Part shown: positions 9,208-16,419 of the stretch, piece after piece | How positions within the stretch are numbered: position 1 is the first letter of the stretch | Layout of the letters: every line of letters begins with the position of its first letter | DNA from: Gammaproteobacteria bacterium | Lineage (GTDB): Bacteria > Pseudomonadota > Gammaproteobacteria > Chromatiales > Chromatiaceae | Direction of reading: 5' to 3' | NCBI GenBank assembly: GCA_020445205.1 | Contig: JAGRHA010000340.1 | Span: 1 to 40,679, forward strand | Length of the DNA: 40,679 nucleotides | Notes under the pieces: generated by a model | The model's input: the letters and a program-made list of their open reading frames with translations, nothing else | Database searches by the model: none | What the model was told of the DNA's origin: nothing | Program-made: the position numbers and the translations under genes

Positions 9208-9452
9208 TCAGGGTGCTGTACTTTGCCAGTCTGCGCGAGCGTCTGGACTGCGACGCGGAGTCACTCGACGCCGCGCCGTCCACCGTGGCCGCATTGCGTC
9301 GCGAGCTGGCGACACGCGGCGCCCCCTGGGCCGAGGTTTTTGCGTCCGATCAGCGTGTACTGGCCGCGGTCAATCAGACGATGGCGGGCGATGATCAGGT
9401 GCTGACCGACGGCGACGAAATCGGTTTCTTCCCGCCCGTCACGGGCGGCTGA
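9204..9452 (+). CDS. moaD: Molybdopterin synthase sulfur carrier subunit
   Basis: This 82-residue ubiquitin-fold protein carries sulfur as a C-terminal thiocarboxylate for molybdopterin synthase. It starts MIRVLYFASLRERL and ends in the obligatory Gly-Gly (FFPPVTGG). The ATG at 9204 overlaps the moeA stop by ATGA. moaE follows after 16 bases, so the two synthase subunits are cotranscribed. An upstream TTG at 9189 lies inside moeA and is not needed. Confidence 0.95.
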   Translation: MIRVLYFASLRERLDCDAESLDAAPSTVAALRRELATRGAPWAEVFASDQRVLAAVNQTMAGDDQVLTDGDEIGFFPPVTGG

Positions 9453-9468
9453 GCTGCGGAGGCGCTGC

Positions 9469-9987
9469 ATGAAGGTCGAAATCCGGGTCCAGGCCAACGC
9501 GTTCGATCCGCTTGCCGAGCTGGTGCCAGTGCACGCGGCCGGACCGCAGGTTGGTGGTGTGGTCAGTTTCGTCGGCCTGATGCGCGACCTGAACCAGGGA
9601 GATCGCGTCCATTCGATGACGTTGGAGCATTATCCCGGCATGACGGAGAAAGCGCTTGCGGCCATTGTCGATGAGGCCGGGCAGCGCTGGGCACTCGACA
9701 TGGTGCGCGTGGTGCATCGCGTCGGCGAGGTGCTGCCGCAGGACCCGATCGTGCTTGTGGCCGTGGCCAGTGCACATCGGGGGGAGGCATTTCGCGCGTG
9801 TGAGTTTATTATTGACTATCTGAAGACCCGTGCCCCGTTCTGGAAGCGGGAGCAGACGCGCGACGGGAGTTCGCGCTGGGTCGAGGCCCGCGACAGCGAC
9901 GATGCCGCTGCGGCGGGCTGGTCGAATGGAGCCGAAGCGACACCGTCAGGCAGTGCCGAGCCGACGGCGTCGGGAGAACAGACATGA
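9469..9987 (+). CDS. moaE: Molybdopterin synthase catalytic subunit
   Basis: A 172-residue MoaE that, with MoaD, converts precursor Z (cPMP) into molybdopterin. Family motifs include GGVVSFVGLMRD, LEHYPGMTEKAL, the ASAHRGEAFRACEFIIDYLK region and APFWKRE with the catalytic-site lysine. Compared with typical MoaE (about 150 residues), the C-terminus has a roughly 25-residue low-complexity tail rich in Ala, Ser, Gly and Glu. The stop overlaps the start of the next gene (ATGA at 9984-9987), coupling a zinc-ribbon protein to this operon. Confidence 0.95.
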   Translation: MKVEIRVQANAFDPLAELVPVHAAGPQVGGVVSFVGLMRDLNQGDRVHSMTLEHYPGMTEKALAAIVDEAGQRWALDMVRVVHRVGEVLPQDPIVLVAVASAHRGEAFRACEFIIDYLKTRAPFWKREQTRDGSSRWVEARDSDDAAAAGWSNGAEATPSGSAEPTASGEQT

Positions 9988-10184
9988 CGTGGATAACAAA
10001 AAAACGTGTCTGCCACACCTGTGGCGGAACCGATATGACCCGCTATCACCGCAGCCTGTGGATGCGCGTGTTCAAGGGCAGTCAGCTGCTGCGCTGCCGC
10101 CAGTGCCGGTCAACTATCCTGTTGATGCGCGGTGGCGTCGACGTCGCCGACGAGGCCACGCCCAGTCAGCCGGGCTCGGTCTGA
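9984..10184 (+). CDS. Small zinc-ribbon protein coupled to moaE
   Basis: A 66-residue protein with two knuckles, CHTCGG near residue 10 and LRCRQC near residue 38, forming a CxxC-(about 25)-CxxC zinc ribbon. Between them are several basic residues (RYHRSLWMRVFKG). The ATG overlaps the moaE stop by four bases, so it is probably translated by coupling. I recognise no family beyond the zinc ribbon and no function. Its last 75 bases overlap, on the opposite strand, the 3' end of the anti-sigma gene at 10110-10916. The acidic tail after about residue 50 looks unstructured. Confidence 0.65.
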   Translation: MTWITKKRVCHTCGGTDMTRYHRSLWMRVFKGSQLLRCRQCRSTILLMRGGVDVADEATPSQPGSV

Positions 10185-10916
10185 TCCGGCCGTCCGCTCA
10201 CGCTCGCCAGCGGGCCAGCGTACCGCCGCGACCAGGCGTTCACCCACGCCATCCAGCACTTCACCGCTTTCGCCGACCACGGCAACACTGCCCCACGCGG
10301 TTGGCAGGATGCGCCCCGTAAAGCGTTCGGAGTCCACGGGCAGCGTCTCGTCCGTCATCTCGCCAGGCATGAAAAACGCCGTGACGGGGCCCATCTTGCC
10401 CGGCAACACCAGGTGCACCCCGGTGCGGTGACGCATCAGGCACTCCGCAGCGAAATGCACCGGTCCGATGTCTTCGGTCAGTTCCGCGCCGAATCGATCG
10501 AACACATAGCGCACACGCTGCAGCGATACCGGGTGGGCTTCGCGCAGATGTGTGGCCTCATCCTCAATGTGGTTGACCACGGACTGCGCCAGCGTCTGCC
10601 CGCCGCGTTCGAGTGCGCCGGTCCACAGCGACACCATGCTCACGCTCACGGCCATCAATACGCTGGCGGCCGCCGCATACCACACGCGACGGCGCTGCGT
10701 TTCGCGTCGTTCGTCACGGACCGCGAGCTGGATGCGTTCGGCCATCCCGGCCGGTGGTGCCACGTCCTGCAGCAGCGCGCGCAGACGGATCTCTTCGGCG
10801 CGTAGACCGCGAGCAAACCCGGCGCACGCAGCGCACGCGGATTCGTGCTGATCGAGGGAGTCGTCGTGATCGAACGGATCGCTGAGCAGACGACGACGGA
10901 ATTCGAGACAGTTCAT
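10110..10916 (-). CDS. Zinc-type anti-sigma factor, DUF3379-like
   Basis: A 268-residue single-pass membrane protein encoded directly after an ECF sigma gene. The N-terminus MNCLEFRRRLLSDP and HESACAACAGF give the H-x-x-x-C-x-x-C zinc anti-sigma motif at about residues 24-31. One membrane segment follows (WYAAAASVLMAVSVSMVSLW, about residues 79-98), so the remaining C-terminal part would be periplasmic. I recall this arrangement as DUF3379. The ATG overlaps the sigma gene's TGA, which supports a cognate pair. The last 75 bases overlap the convergent zinc-ribbon gene, and the tail encoded there is low in complexity. Confidence 0.75.
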   Translation of the reverse strand: MNCLEFRRRLLSDPFDHDDSLDQHESACAACAGFARGLRAEEIRLRALLQDVAPPAGMAERIQLAVRDERRETQRRRVWYAAAASVLMAVSVSMVSLWTGALERGGQTLAQSVVNHIEDEATHLREAHPVSLQRVRYVFDRFGAELTEDIGPVHFAAECLMRHRTGVHLVLPGKMGPVTAFFMPGEMTDETLPVDSERFTGRILPTAWGSVAVVGESGEVLDGVGERLVAAVRWPAGERERTAGSDRARLTGRGLVGDVDATAHQQDS

Positions 10917-11416
10917 GAGGCCACCTCCTGGTCGACCTGCTCGCCGAGAAGCTCGCGCAGGAACTTGCGCGCGCGGAACAGGCGGGTCAGTACCGTGTTG
11001 GTGTTGAGGTCGAGCATGTCGCCGATCTCGCGGCAGCTGAAGCCGCCGATGACCTGCAGGAGCAGCGGGTCACGATAATCGGGATCGAGCTGCGCCAGTG
11101 CGCGTCGGGTGGCGAAGGCCGCGGCGCTGGTGTCATAGCCGCGGACGGGAATATCGGGCAGCTCGAACGGATCGTAGACGTCCGGGCGCTGGCGCTCGTA
11201 CAGCCGCGCATGTTCGTTGCGCAGGATGGTGTACAGCCAGGCTCGCAGCGCCTTGCTGTCGCGCAGGTCCGTGCGCGCCCGCCAGGCACGCAGGAAGGTC
11301 TCTTGGACGAGATCCTCTGCCGTGTCGCGGTTGTGGCAAAGACCCATGGCGAAGCGGAACAGCTCGGGAGAGTGCGCGCTTACCAGGGTTTCGAAATCGG
11401 TGCGTAGTTTAGCCAT
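10913..11416 (-). CDS. ECF-family RNA polymerase sigma factor
   Basis: A 167-residue ECF sigma factor with region 2 (FRFAMGLCHNRDTAEDLVQETFLRAWRA) and region 4 (LAQLDPDYRDPLLLQVIGGFSCREIGDML followed by TRLFRARKFL). It is translationally coupled by ATGA to the DUF3379-like anti-sigma factor, which presumably holds it inactive. It is closely similar to the orphan sigma factor at 33982-34512: both share a YDTS-x-x-AF-x-x-RRAL linker and the Y-R-[DE]-P-L-L-[LM]-Q-V-I motif, so the two look like paralogues. The signal and regulon cannot be told from the sequence. Confidence 0.92.
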   Translation of the reverse strand: MAKLRTDFETLVSAHSPELFRFAMGLCHNRDTAEDLVQETFLRAWRARTDLRDSKALRAWLYTILRNEHARLYERQRPDVYDPFELPDIPVRGYDTSAAAFATRRALAQLDPDYRDPLLLQVIGGFSCREIGDMLDLNTNTVLTRLFRARKFLRELLGEQVDQEVAS

Positions 11417-11474
11417 CGCTCAATAAGACCGTCCGTGGCGGCGAACTATTGCAGCCGATTGGCGTGCGGAAACG

Positions 11475-11507
11475 CCATACCGGGGCCCCGTGCGGGCCCC
11501 GGTATGG
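11475..11507 (-). terminator. Strong hairpin ending the YyaL/ECF/DsrE operon
   Basis: Arms of 14 bases (11475-11488 and 11494-11507, including CATACCGGGGCCC) are perfectly complementary around a 5-base loop. The hairpin lies a few bases beyond the stop codon of the DsrE lipoprotein gene. The T tract on the reverse strand is short (GCGTTTCC), so termination may be imperfect, which would allow some read-through into the next ECF gene. Confidence 0.7.
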
Positions 11508-11511
11508 GGGT

Positions 11512-11997
11512 TCAGGGTTTGATGTAGGTGAACCCTTTGGTCTGCAGTTCGGCGAGTTCGGCGACGCCGCTGGGGACGATGTCGGACTCGCTGAAGTCGT
11601 ACAGGTCTTCGCTGGGATTTACGTTCCTGCCCTTGACGGTATTGGCGCAGATCTCGAATTTCACGCCCTGCACCTTCAGGTTGTCGATCGCCGCCTGGCG
11701 TTGCGGGTCGGCATTTGCGGTCTTGAAGCCCTTGGTGTGGCCGAGGGCCTCGGGCAGCAGGACCAGCGACAGCCCGTTGCCGTGCATGACGACACGCAGG
11801 TCGAGGTTGTCTTTGCCGACCGCGTTGATGTGGTTCTGGATGTTGCGCAATGCGCCGGTCTGCTGTTTCGGGTCGTCATAGTTCACGTGATAGACGACCT
11901 TCTGTTTCGAATACCCGTTGTTTGTGGTGGTGGCACAACCGGTGAAAGCCAGCAGGCCGACCAGGCCCAGCAGGGCCCACTGCATTGTCTTCTTCAT
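11512..11997 (-). CDS. Exported DsrE-like protein, probable lipoprotein
   Basis: A 161-residue protein of the DsrE/DsrF-like fold, a superfamily involved in handling protein-bound sulfur (for example TusD and DsrE). It begins with MKKTMQWALLGLVGLLAFTGC, a lipoprotein-type signal with Cys21, although Phe at -3 is unusual. The mature part starts KQKVVYHVNYDDP, and the conserved DsrE-type cysteine is Cys117 in FEICANTVKGR. The C-terminus is IVPSGVAELAELQTKGFTYIKP. GAGGAG upstream supports the ATG at 11997. It is clearly a paralogue of the next two upstream genes and ends the operon. Sulfur binding is inferred from the fold and the conserved cysteine. Confidence 0.82.
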   Translation of the reverse strand: MKKTMQWALLGLVGLLAFTGCATTTNNGYSKQKVVYHVNYDDPKQQTGALRNIQNHINAVGKDNLDLRVVMHGNGLSLVLLPEALGHTKGFKTANADPQRQAAIDNLKVQGVKFEICANTVKGRNVNPSEDLYDFSESDIVPSGVAELAELQTKGFTYIKP

Positions 11998-12126
11998 CGT
12001 CTCCTCGCTCCTGCTCTTTGGCAGATCAGTTATTGGGACGGCCGGCGCCACCGGCAAGCGGTGCACGCGCGTCCGTTGCATAGCCTCCGTGCGGGATACG
12101 ACCGGCATCACGTGCCGGATCAGGGG

Positions 12127-12615
12127 TCAGGGTTTTATGTAGGTAAACCCGGCATGCTGCAGGCGCACCAGTTCGGCGAGCCCGCTGGGAACGATATCGT
12201 CCGCATCGACGTCGAACAGGCGGCCCGAATCGTCGATGCCGCGGCGCTTGAGTGAACTTGCGCAGACCTCGAAATGGACGCCGCGGATCTTGAGGTTCTC
12301 GATGCGGATCTGGACCTGGTCGGTGGCATTGGGAACCAAGTTGCGGGGCAGGTCGGGATACGTCCCCGGCAACAGCAGCAGGGTGACGCCGTCTCCCTGT
12401 ACGACGACCTCGATCTCGAGCGCATCGTCGCCGCTATCGTTGAGATGATTCTGGATGTTGCTCAGCGCCGCGCGCTGACGTTCGGGGTCGGCGTCACTGA
12501 TGTGGTAGACAACCTTCTGACGGGCGGACTCCGGTGCCGCAGCCGCGACACCGGAACACACCACCAGGCCAACCAAGCCCGAAATCGCTAACAGCTTCAA
12601 GCAGCTGCGTTTCAT
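12127..12615 (-). CDS. Exported DsrE-like protein, periplasmic
   Basis: A 162-residue paralogue of the neighbouring lipoprotein. It has a Sec signal peptide (about residues 1-27, ending VAAAA). The mature part contains QKVVYHISDADPERQRAALSNIQNH, the conserved cysteine Cys118 in FEVCASSLKRRG, and the ending IVPSGLAELVRLQHAGFTYIKP. The lipobox cysteine is absent, so the mature protein should be soluble in the periplasm. It begins 19 bases after the anti-sigma/DsrE gene. A short stem (CGTGTC/GACACG, 12620-12643) spans the junction and might tune its translation. The function is unknown; sulfane-sulfur or thiol chemistry is inferred. Confidence 0.82.
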   Translation of the reverse strand: MKRSCLKLLAISGLVGLVVCSGVAAAAPESARQKVVYHISDADPERQRAALSNIQNHLNDSGDDALEIEVVVQGDGVTLLLLPGTYPDLPRNLVPNATDQVQIRIENLKIRGVHFEVCASSLKRRGIDDSGRLFDVDADDIVPSGLAELVRLQHAGFTYIKP

Positions 12616-12634
12616 TGGTCGTGTCCGTCAGGCG

Positions 12635-13363
12635 TCAGACACGGATGTACGACCAGCCTTCTTTCTGCCGTCGCACCACGTGGCTCACCCCGGAGTCGAT
12701 CACTTCGGCATCCGGGATCAGCTTGACCTCGATGCCGTGCTCGACGCGCAGACGGTCGATCGTGTTCTTGCACGCGACGAACGTCAGGTTGGAGAACCGC
12801 CCGGCGAGTTCGTGGATACGCCCTTCGTGCACGGTCAGGCTCTTGCGCAACAGGTCGAGGCCCTCGCTGTGGCTGACGACCTCGACACGCAGCGGCCGGT
12901 GATCGGCCTGGTATGCACTGAGCATGGTTTCGACTTCATCGAGCAGCTCACCGGCGACCATCGGGTCGGCGCTGGTCAGGTGGAACACGATGCGTGTCTC
13001 TTCACTCGCCGCCGTGGCCGGTGCCTGCCCGCGCCCCTGTGGATCGAGCACGACGAACCGGTTGTCGGCGTCACGCTGGTTTTCGCCCGACATCAACCAG
13101 CCGGCGACCACGCCGACCGACATCAGCAGCCCACCGGCCGCCACGGCACGCCAGGAGCTGCCGACACGGGCCACGACACGTCGCCGCGGTTGCGGCGGTG
13201 CCGCATAGGCGAGGCGCAGTTGTGCCTTGAGCTGACCGAGCTCGCACACCTGGCGCGCGAGTTCGGGGTCGCTACGCATGGCCTCCAGGAATTCCGCTTG
13301 TTGATCGGCGCTCAATTCGCCGTCGACATAGGCATTCAGATCGAGTTCGTTACTGCTACTCAT
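12635..13363 (-). CDS. Transmembrane anti-sigma factor fused to a DsrE-like domain
   Basis: This 242-residue protein joins two modules. Residues 5-55 (LNAYVDGELSADQQAEFLEAM and DPELARQVCELGQLKAQL) match the helical N-terminus of membrane anti-sigma factors without a zinc site. A single membrane segment follows (about 71-91, AVAAGGLLMSVGVVAGWL). Residues 123-242 are a DsrE-like domain homologous to the next two proteins: RIVFHLTSADP, LRVEVVSHSEGLDLL, Cys198 in FVACKNTIDRL, and a GWSYIRV end. With the N-terminus in the cytoplasm, the DsrE domain would be periplasmic. The ATG overlaps the ECF sigma stop (ATGA), and GAGGAG precedes it. I infer that it senses an envelope sulfur or thiol signal. 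Confidence 0.85.
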   Translation of the reverse strand: MSSSNELDLNAYVDGELSADQQAEFLEAMRSDPELARQVCELGQLKAQLRLAYAAPPQPRRRVVARVGSSWRAVAAGGLLMSVGVVAGWLMSGENQRDADNRFVVLDPQGRGQAPATAASEETRIVFHLTSADPMVAGELLDEVETMLSAYQADHRPLRVEVVSHSEGLDLLRKSLTVHEGRIHELAGRFSNLTFVACKNTIDRLRVEHGIEVKLIPDAEVIDSGVSHVVRRQKEGWSYIRV

Positions 13364-13923
13364 TGGGGTCTCCTCAGCGGAATGACGTCGGCATGTCCTA
13401 TACCTTGCTGTTCGAGCAGCTCGCGCATGCGTCGACGCGCGCGCGACAAGCGGCTCATGACGGTGCCGACCGGCACATCGAGGATCGACGCAGTGTCGGC
13501 GTAACTGAATTCGGCGATGTCCACCAGTGTCAGCACCTGGCGCTGGTCGTCGCCGAGTCGCGCGATGGCCTCGCGGGTGCGTGCCACCAACTGGTTGCGG
13601 TTGGCGCTGTGTTCCGGGTCGTCGCTGGCGGCGAGCAGATCGCTTTCCAAGCCCGTGTCCGGCGTGATGCGGCGGAACTGGTCGCGGAACAGGTTGGCGA
13701 GGATCTGCGTGAGCCAGACCTGCAGGCGACTCTCGTCTCGTAGACCTTCGACCTTGTCCAGCGCGCGCGCCAGCGTCTCCTGCACCAGGTCGTCTGCCGT
13801 GTAGCTGTCGTGACACCATGACCACGCGATGCGGTAGAGCCGATCGCGTTCGGCGCAAATCTGCTTGTGCAGGCGCCGCTTGCGGCCGAAGTTCTGGAAC
13901 AGGTTGCCTTGGCTTGTGCTCAT
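13360..13923 (-). CDS. ECF-family RNA polymerase sigma factor
   Basis: A 187-residue ECF sigma factor. Region 2 is [27 protein letters not shown] and region 4 is [26 protein letters not shown] with [17 protein letters not shown]. It contains cysteines near the N-terminus (KQICAERD) and in region 2 (WSWCHD), which might be redox-relevant, but this is speculative. Its start overlaps the stop of yyaL and its stop overlaps the start of the anti-sigma/DsrE gene, both by ATGA. That makes a tightly coupled three-gene unit. It belongs to a different ECF group from the two YDTS-type paralogues in this window. Confidence 0.93.
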   Translation of the reverse strand: MSTSQGNLFQNFGRKRRLHKQICAERDRLYRIAWSWCHDSYTADDLVQETLARALDKVEGLRDESRLQVWLTQILANLFRDQFRRITPDTGLESDLLAASDDPEHSANRNQLVARTREAIARLGDDQRQVLTLVDIAEFSYADTASILDVPVGTVMSRLSRARRRMRELLEQQGIGHADVIPLRRPQ

Positions 13924-15998
13924 GTGCTGTCAGACGTCCCTCGTGGGGGTTTATTCCTCGCCAACATCAGTTTAACGGCGCTCTGCGAGGCCGTTGGTGG
14001 TTCGCACTGGTGGCCGCGGCACAACCAGGCCAGCGCACCGCTCGCAGGAGGCCGCATGGCCGCCAGCGCGGGCGGCAGGTCGCGTGCGTCGTCGGCGATC
14101 AGGTAGACGCTGTCGTCGGGCGCAAGGCTGTCGCGGAGGGCGTCGCGCCAGGCTGGCAATTCCTCGGCCGGGCCGCGGACCACGACTTGCGCCGGCGCCT
14201 CCAGCCACTGTTGCAGGCCCGCGAGCAGGCCGACATGCGCATATGGCGCGCGTTGCATTTCCGGCCAGGCGGCCGCCACGGCGCGTGTTGCCGCATCGTG
14301 GAAGCGCATGTCGCCACTCAGATGAGCGAGACGCAGCAGCACCTCGATGGCGACGCCGTTGCCACTGGGCATGGCGTCGTCGGCGAGTGGCCGCGGCCGG
14401 TGCAACAAGGCCTCGTGATCACTGGCAGTGAAGAAGAAGCCGCCGTGCTCCTGATCCTCGAAGGCGCCGAGTACGCGCTCGGCAAGTGCCGTGGCGAAAG
14501 CCAGCAGCTCGCTGTCCCAATGGGCCTGCAGCAGGAGCAGCGCCGCGTCGATCAGGTAGACGTGATCGTCGAGATAGGCGCCGAGCTCGGCGCGGCCATC
14601 GCGGCTGGTTGCCAGTAGGCGGCCGTCACGCCAGTGCGTGCCGCGCAGGTAGGCGAGTGCGGCCTGCGCTGAATCGAGCCATTGCGGGTGTTCCAACAGG
14701 CGGCCGGCGAGCGCCATGCCGCGGATCGTCAAGGCGTTCCAGCTGGTGAGGACCTTCTCGTCGCGCCCCGGACGCACGCGTTGCTCGCGTGCGGTGAACA
14801 GCTTGCCGCGCGCCGACAGCAGCAGACGGCGCACGTCGCGCACCGTGAAGCCGGTTTTTTCCGCGATGTCGTTGGTATCGGTGAAGGTGTGCAGGTGCCA
14901 GTGGCCTTCGAAATTGGCTGCGCGATCGAGACCGTAGCGCGGTGCGACGACACGGTATTCGGCATCGTCGAGCAGGGCCACGACCTGCGCGGGCGTCCAC
15001 ACATAGTACTTGCCCTCGCTGCCTTCGCTGTCGGCATCGAGACTGGCGTAATAGCCGCCGCTGGGGGCCTGCATCTCGCGCATGACCCACTCGGCCGTGC
15101 GCTCGCAGACGTGCTTGAACAACGGTCGGCGTCCGCTCAACGCCCAAGCCTCGGCGTAGATGGCGAGAAGCTGCGCATTGTCGTACAGCATCTTTTCGAA
15201 GTGCGGAATCATCCAGCGTTCGTCGACCGAGTAGCGGCAGAAGCCCCCACCTACGTGGTCGTTGATGCCGCCGTTCGCCATCTGCTCGAGCGTGTGGAAA
15301 GCCATGTGCTCGACGGTGTCGTCCTGGTGCCGCACGCCCTCGTGCAACAGGAACCGCAGCGTTGCGGGATGCGGAAACTTGGGTGCGCCACCGAAGCCGC
15401 CGTAGCGTGCGTCGAATTGCCCCGCGAGCTGGGTCAATGCACTCGCGATCGGGCGCGCGTCGGGTGAGGAGTCCGCGGGCTGCACGGCGTCGAGCTTGGT
15501 GAGCGCGCTGAGCAAGGCGGCATTCTGTTCGCCGATGGCGTCGCGTTGCTCGCGGAATGCACGCTCGACCTGTCGCAACAGCTCCGCAAACGCCGGCATG
15601 CCATGACGTGGATGCGGCGGGAAGTAGGTGCCGGCGAAAAACGGGCTGTGGTCGTCGGGACTCAGAAACACCGTCAGCGGCCAACCCCCCGGGCGACGCG
15701 CAAGCAGCTGATGTGCCGTCTGGTAGATACGGTCGAGGTCGGGCCGTTCCTCGCGGTCGACCTTGATGTTCACGAACAGCTCGTTCATGAGCGCCGCGGT
15801 CGCCGGGTCCTCGAACGATTCGTGTGCCATCACGTGACACCAGTGGCACGCCGAGTAACCGATCGACAGCAGGATCGGCTTGTCCTCGCGGCGTGCCAGT
15901 GCCAGCGCCTCCTCACACCACGGCCACCAGTCGACCGGGTTGTCCGCATGCTGCTGCAAATAGGGACTTGTCGCGTCGTGCAATCGGTTACGGCTCAT
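13920..15998 (-). CDS. yyaL: YyaL-like thioredoxin-domain protein (DUF255)
   Basis: A 692-residue protein with an N-terminal thioredoxin-like DUF255 domain ([21 protein letters not shown], then Cys51-x-x-Cys54 in [18 protein letters not shown] and GGWPLTVFL). A long (alpha/alpha)6-barrel-like C-terminal part follows, as in YyaL and human SPATA20. No signal peptide is seen, so it should be cytoplasmic. I chose the ATG at 15998, where the family N-terminus begins. The biochemical role of the family is not established. It is the first gene of the operon with the ECF sigma, the anti-sigma/DsrE fusion and two DsrE proteins, linking it to the same thiol- or sulfur-related response. Confidence 0.92.
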   Translation of the reverse strand: MSRNRLHDATSPYLQQHADNPVDWWPWCEEALALARREDKPILLSIGYSACHWCHVMAHESFEDPATAALMNELFVNIKVDREERPDLDRIYQTAHQLLARRPGGWPLTVFLSPDDHSPFFAGTYFPPHPRHGMPAFAELLRQVERAFREQRDAIGEQNAALLSALTKLDAVQPADSSPDARPIASALTQLAGQFDARYGGFGGAPKFPHPATLRFLLHEGVRHQDDTVEHMAFHTLEQMANGGINDHVGGGFCRYSVDERWMIPHFEKMLYDNAQLLAIYAEAWALSGRRPLFKHVCERTAEWVMREMQAPSGGYYASLDADSEGSEGKYYVWTPAQVVALLDDAEYRVVAPRYGLDRAANFEGHWHLHTFTDTNDIAEKTGFTVRDVRRLLLSARGKLFTAREQRVRPGRDEKVLTSWNALTIRGMALAGRLLEHPQWLDSAQAALAYLRGTHWRDGRLLATSRDGRAELGAYLDDHVYLIDAALLLLQAHWDSELLAFATALAERVLGAFEDQEHGGFFFTASDHEALLHRPRPLADDAMPSGNGVAIEVLLRLAHLSGDMRFHDAATRAVAAAWPEMQRAPYAHVGLLAGLQQWLEAPAQVVVRGPAEELPAWRDALRDSLAPDDSVYLIADDARDLPPALAAMRPPASGALAWLCRGHQCEPPTASQSAVKLMLARNKPPRGTSDST

Positions 15999-16162
15999 GG
16001 CGGCTCCACGATGGGGAAACAACGGCACCATACGGCGTCGTGCGGCAAACGACAAAGGCGCAACCATGCGGCGATCGGCGCTGTGATGCGTGCACGGCGG
16101 CGGCGCATGGATTTGTTGGCACAATGGCGGCCCGACCGGGATTCAGCAACGGAGGACCCGTG

Positions 16163-16387
16163 ATGAAAGCGCTACCCCTCGCCCTGCTCGCCGCCGCCAC
16201 GCTGCTCGCGACGCAGCTCGCGCACACGCAGAACGAAACGACCGGCAATGACCCGCGTGGCCGCTACGAAGGCATCGCCGCGTCGGCCAACGCCGTCTGG
16301 GTCATCGATACGCGCAGCGGTCGTGTACGCAAGTGCACGCAGGAGTTCGCAGACCAAACGCCGGCCTGTTCGCAGATGTCGAACTGA
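16163..16387 (+). CDS. Small exported protein of unknown function
   Basis: A 74-residue protein with a signal peptide (MKALPLALLAAATLLATQLAHT) and a short mature part with RYEGIAASANAVWVIDTRSGRVRKCTQ and two cysteines (KCTQ and ACSQ), which could form a disulfide. GGAGG at 16151-16155 sits seven bases before the ATG. It lies divergently from yyaL and ends 32 bases before the convergent HerA-like gene. I do not recognise a family; the VWVIDTRSGRVRKC stretch recalls short propeller-like repeats, but one copy proves nothing. Confidence 0.7.
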   Translation: MKALPLALLAAATLLATQLAHTQNETTGNDPRGRYEGIAASANAVWVIDTRSGRVRKCTQEFADQTPACSQMSN

Positions 16388-16419
16388 TCGGGACGCCGGG
16401 CGCGCGACCGTACGCGGAA

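Noticed and set aside
14626..15849. 407-codon reverse open frame
   Set aside because: It is a second frame inside yyaL on the same strand; the YyaL frame carries the recognisable motifs.
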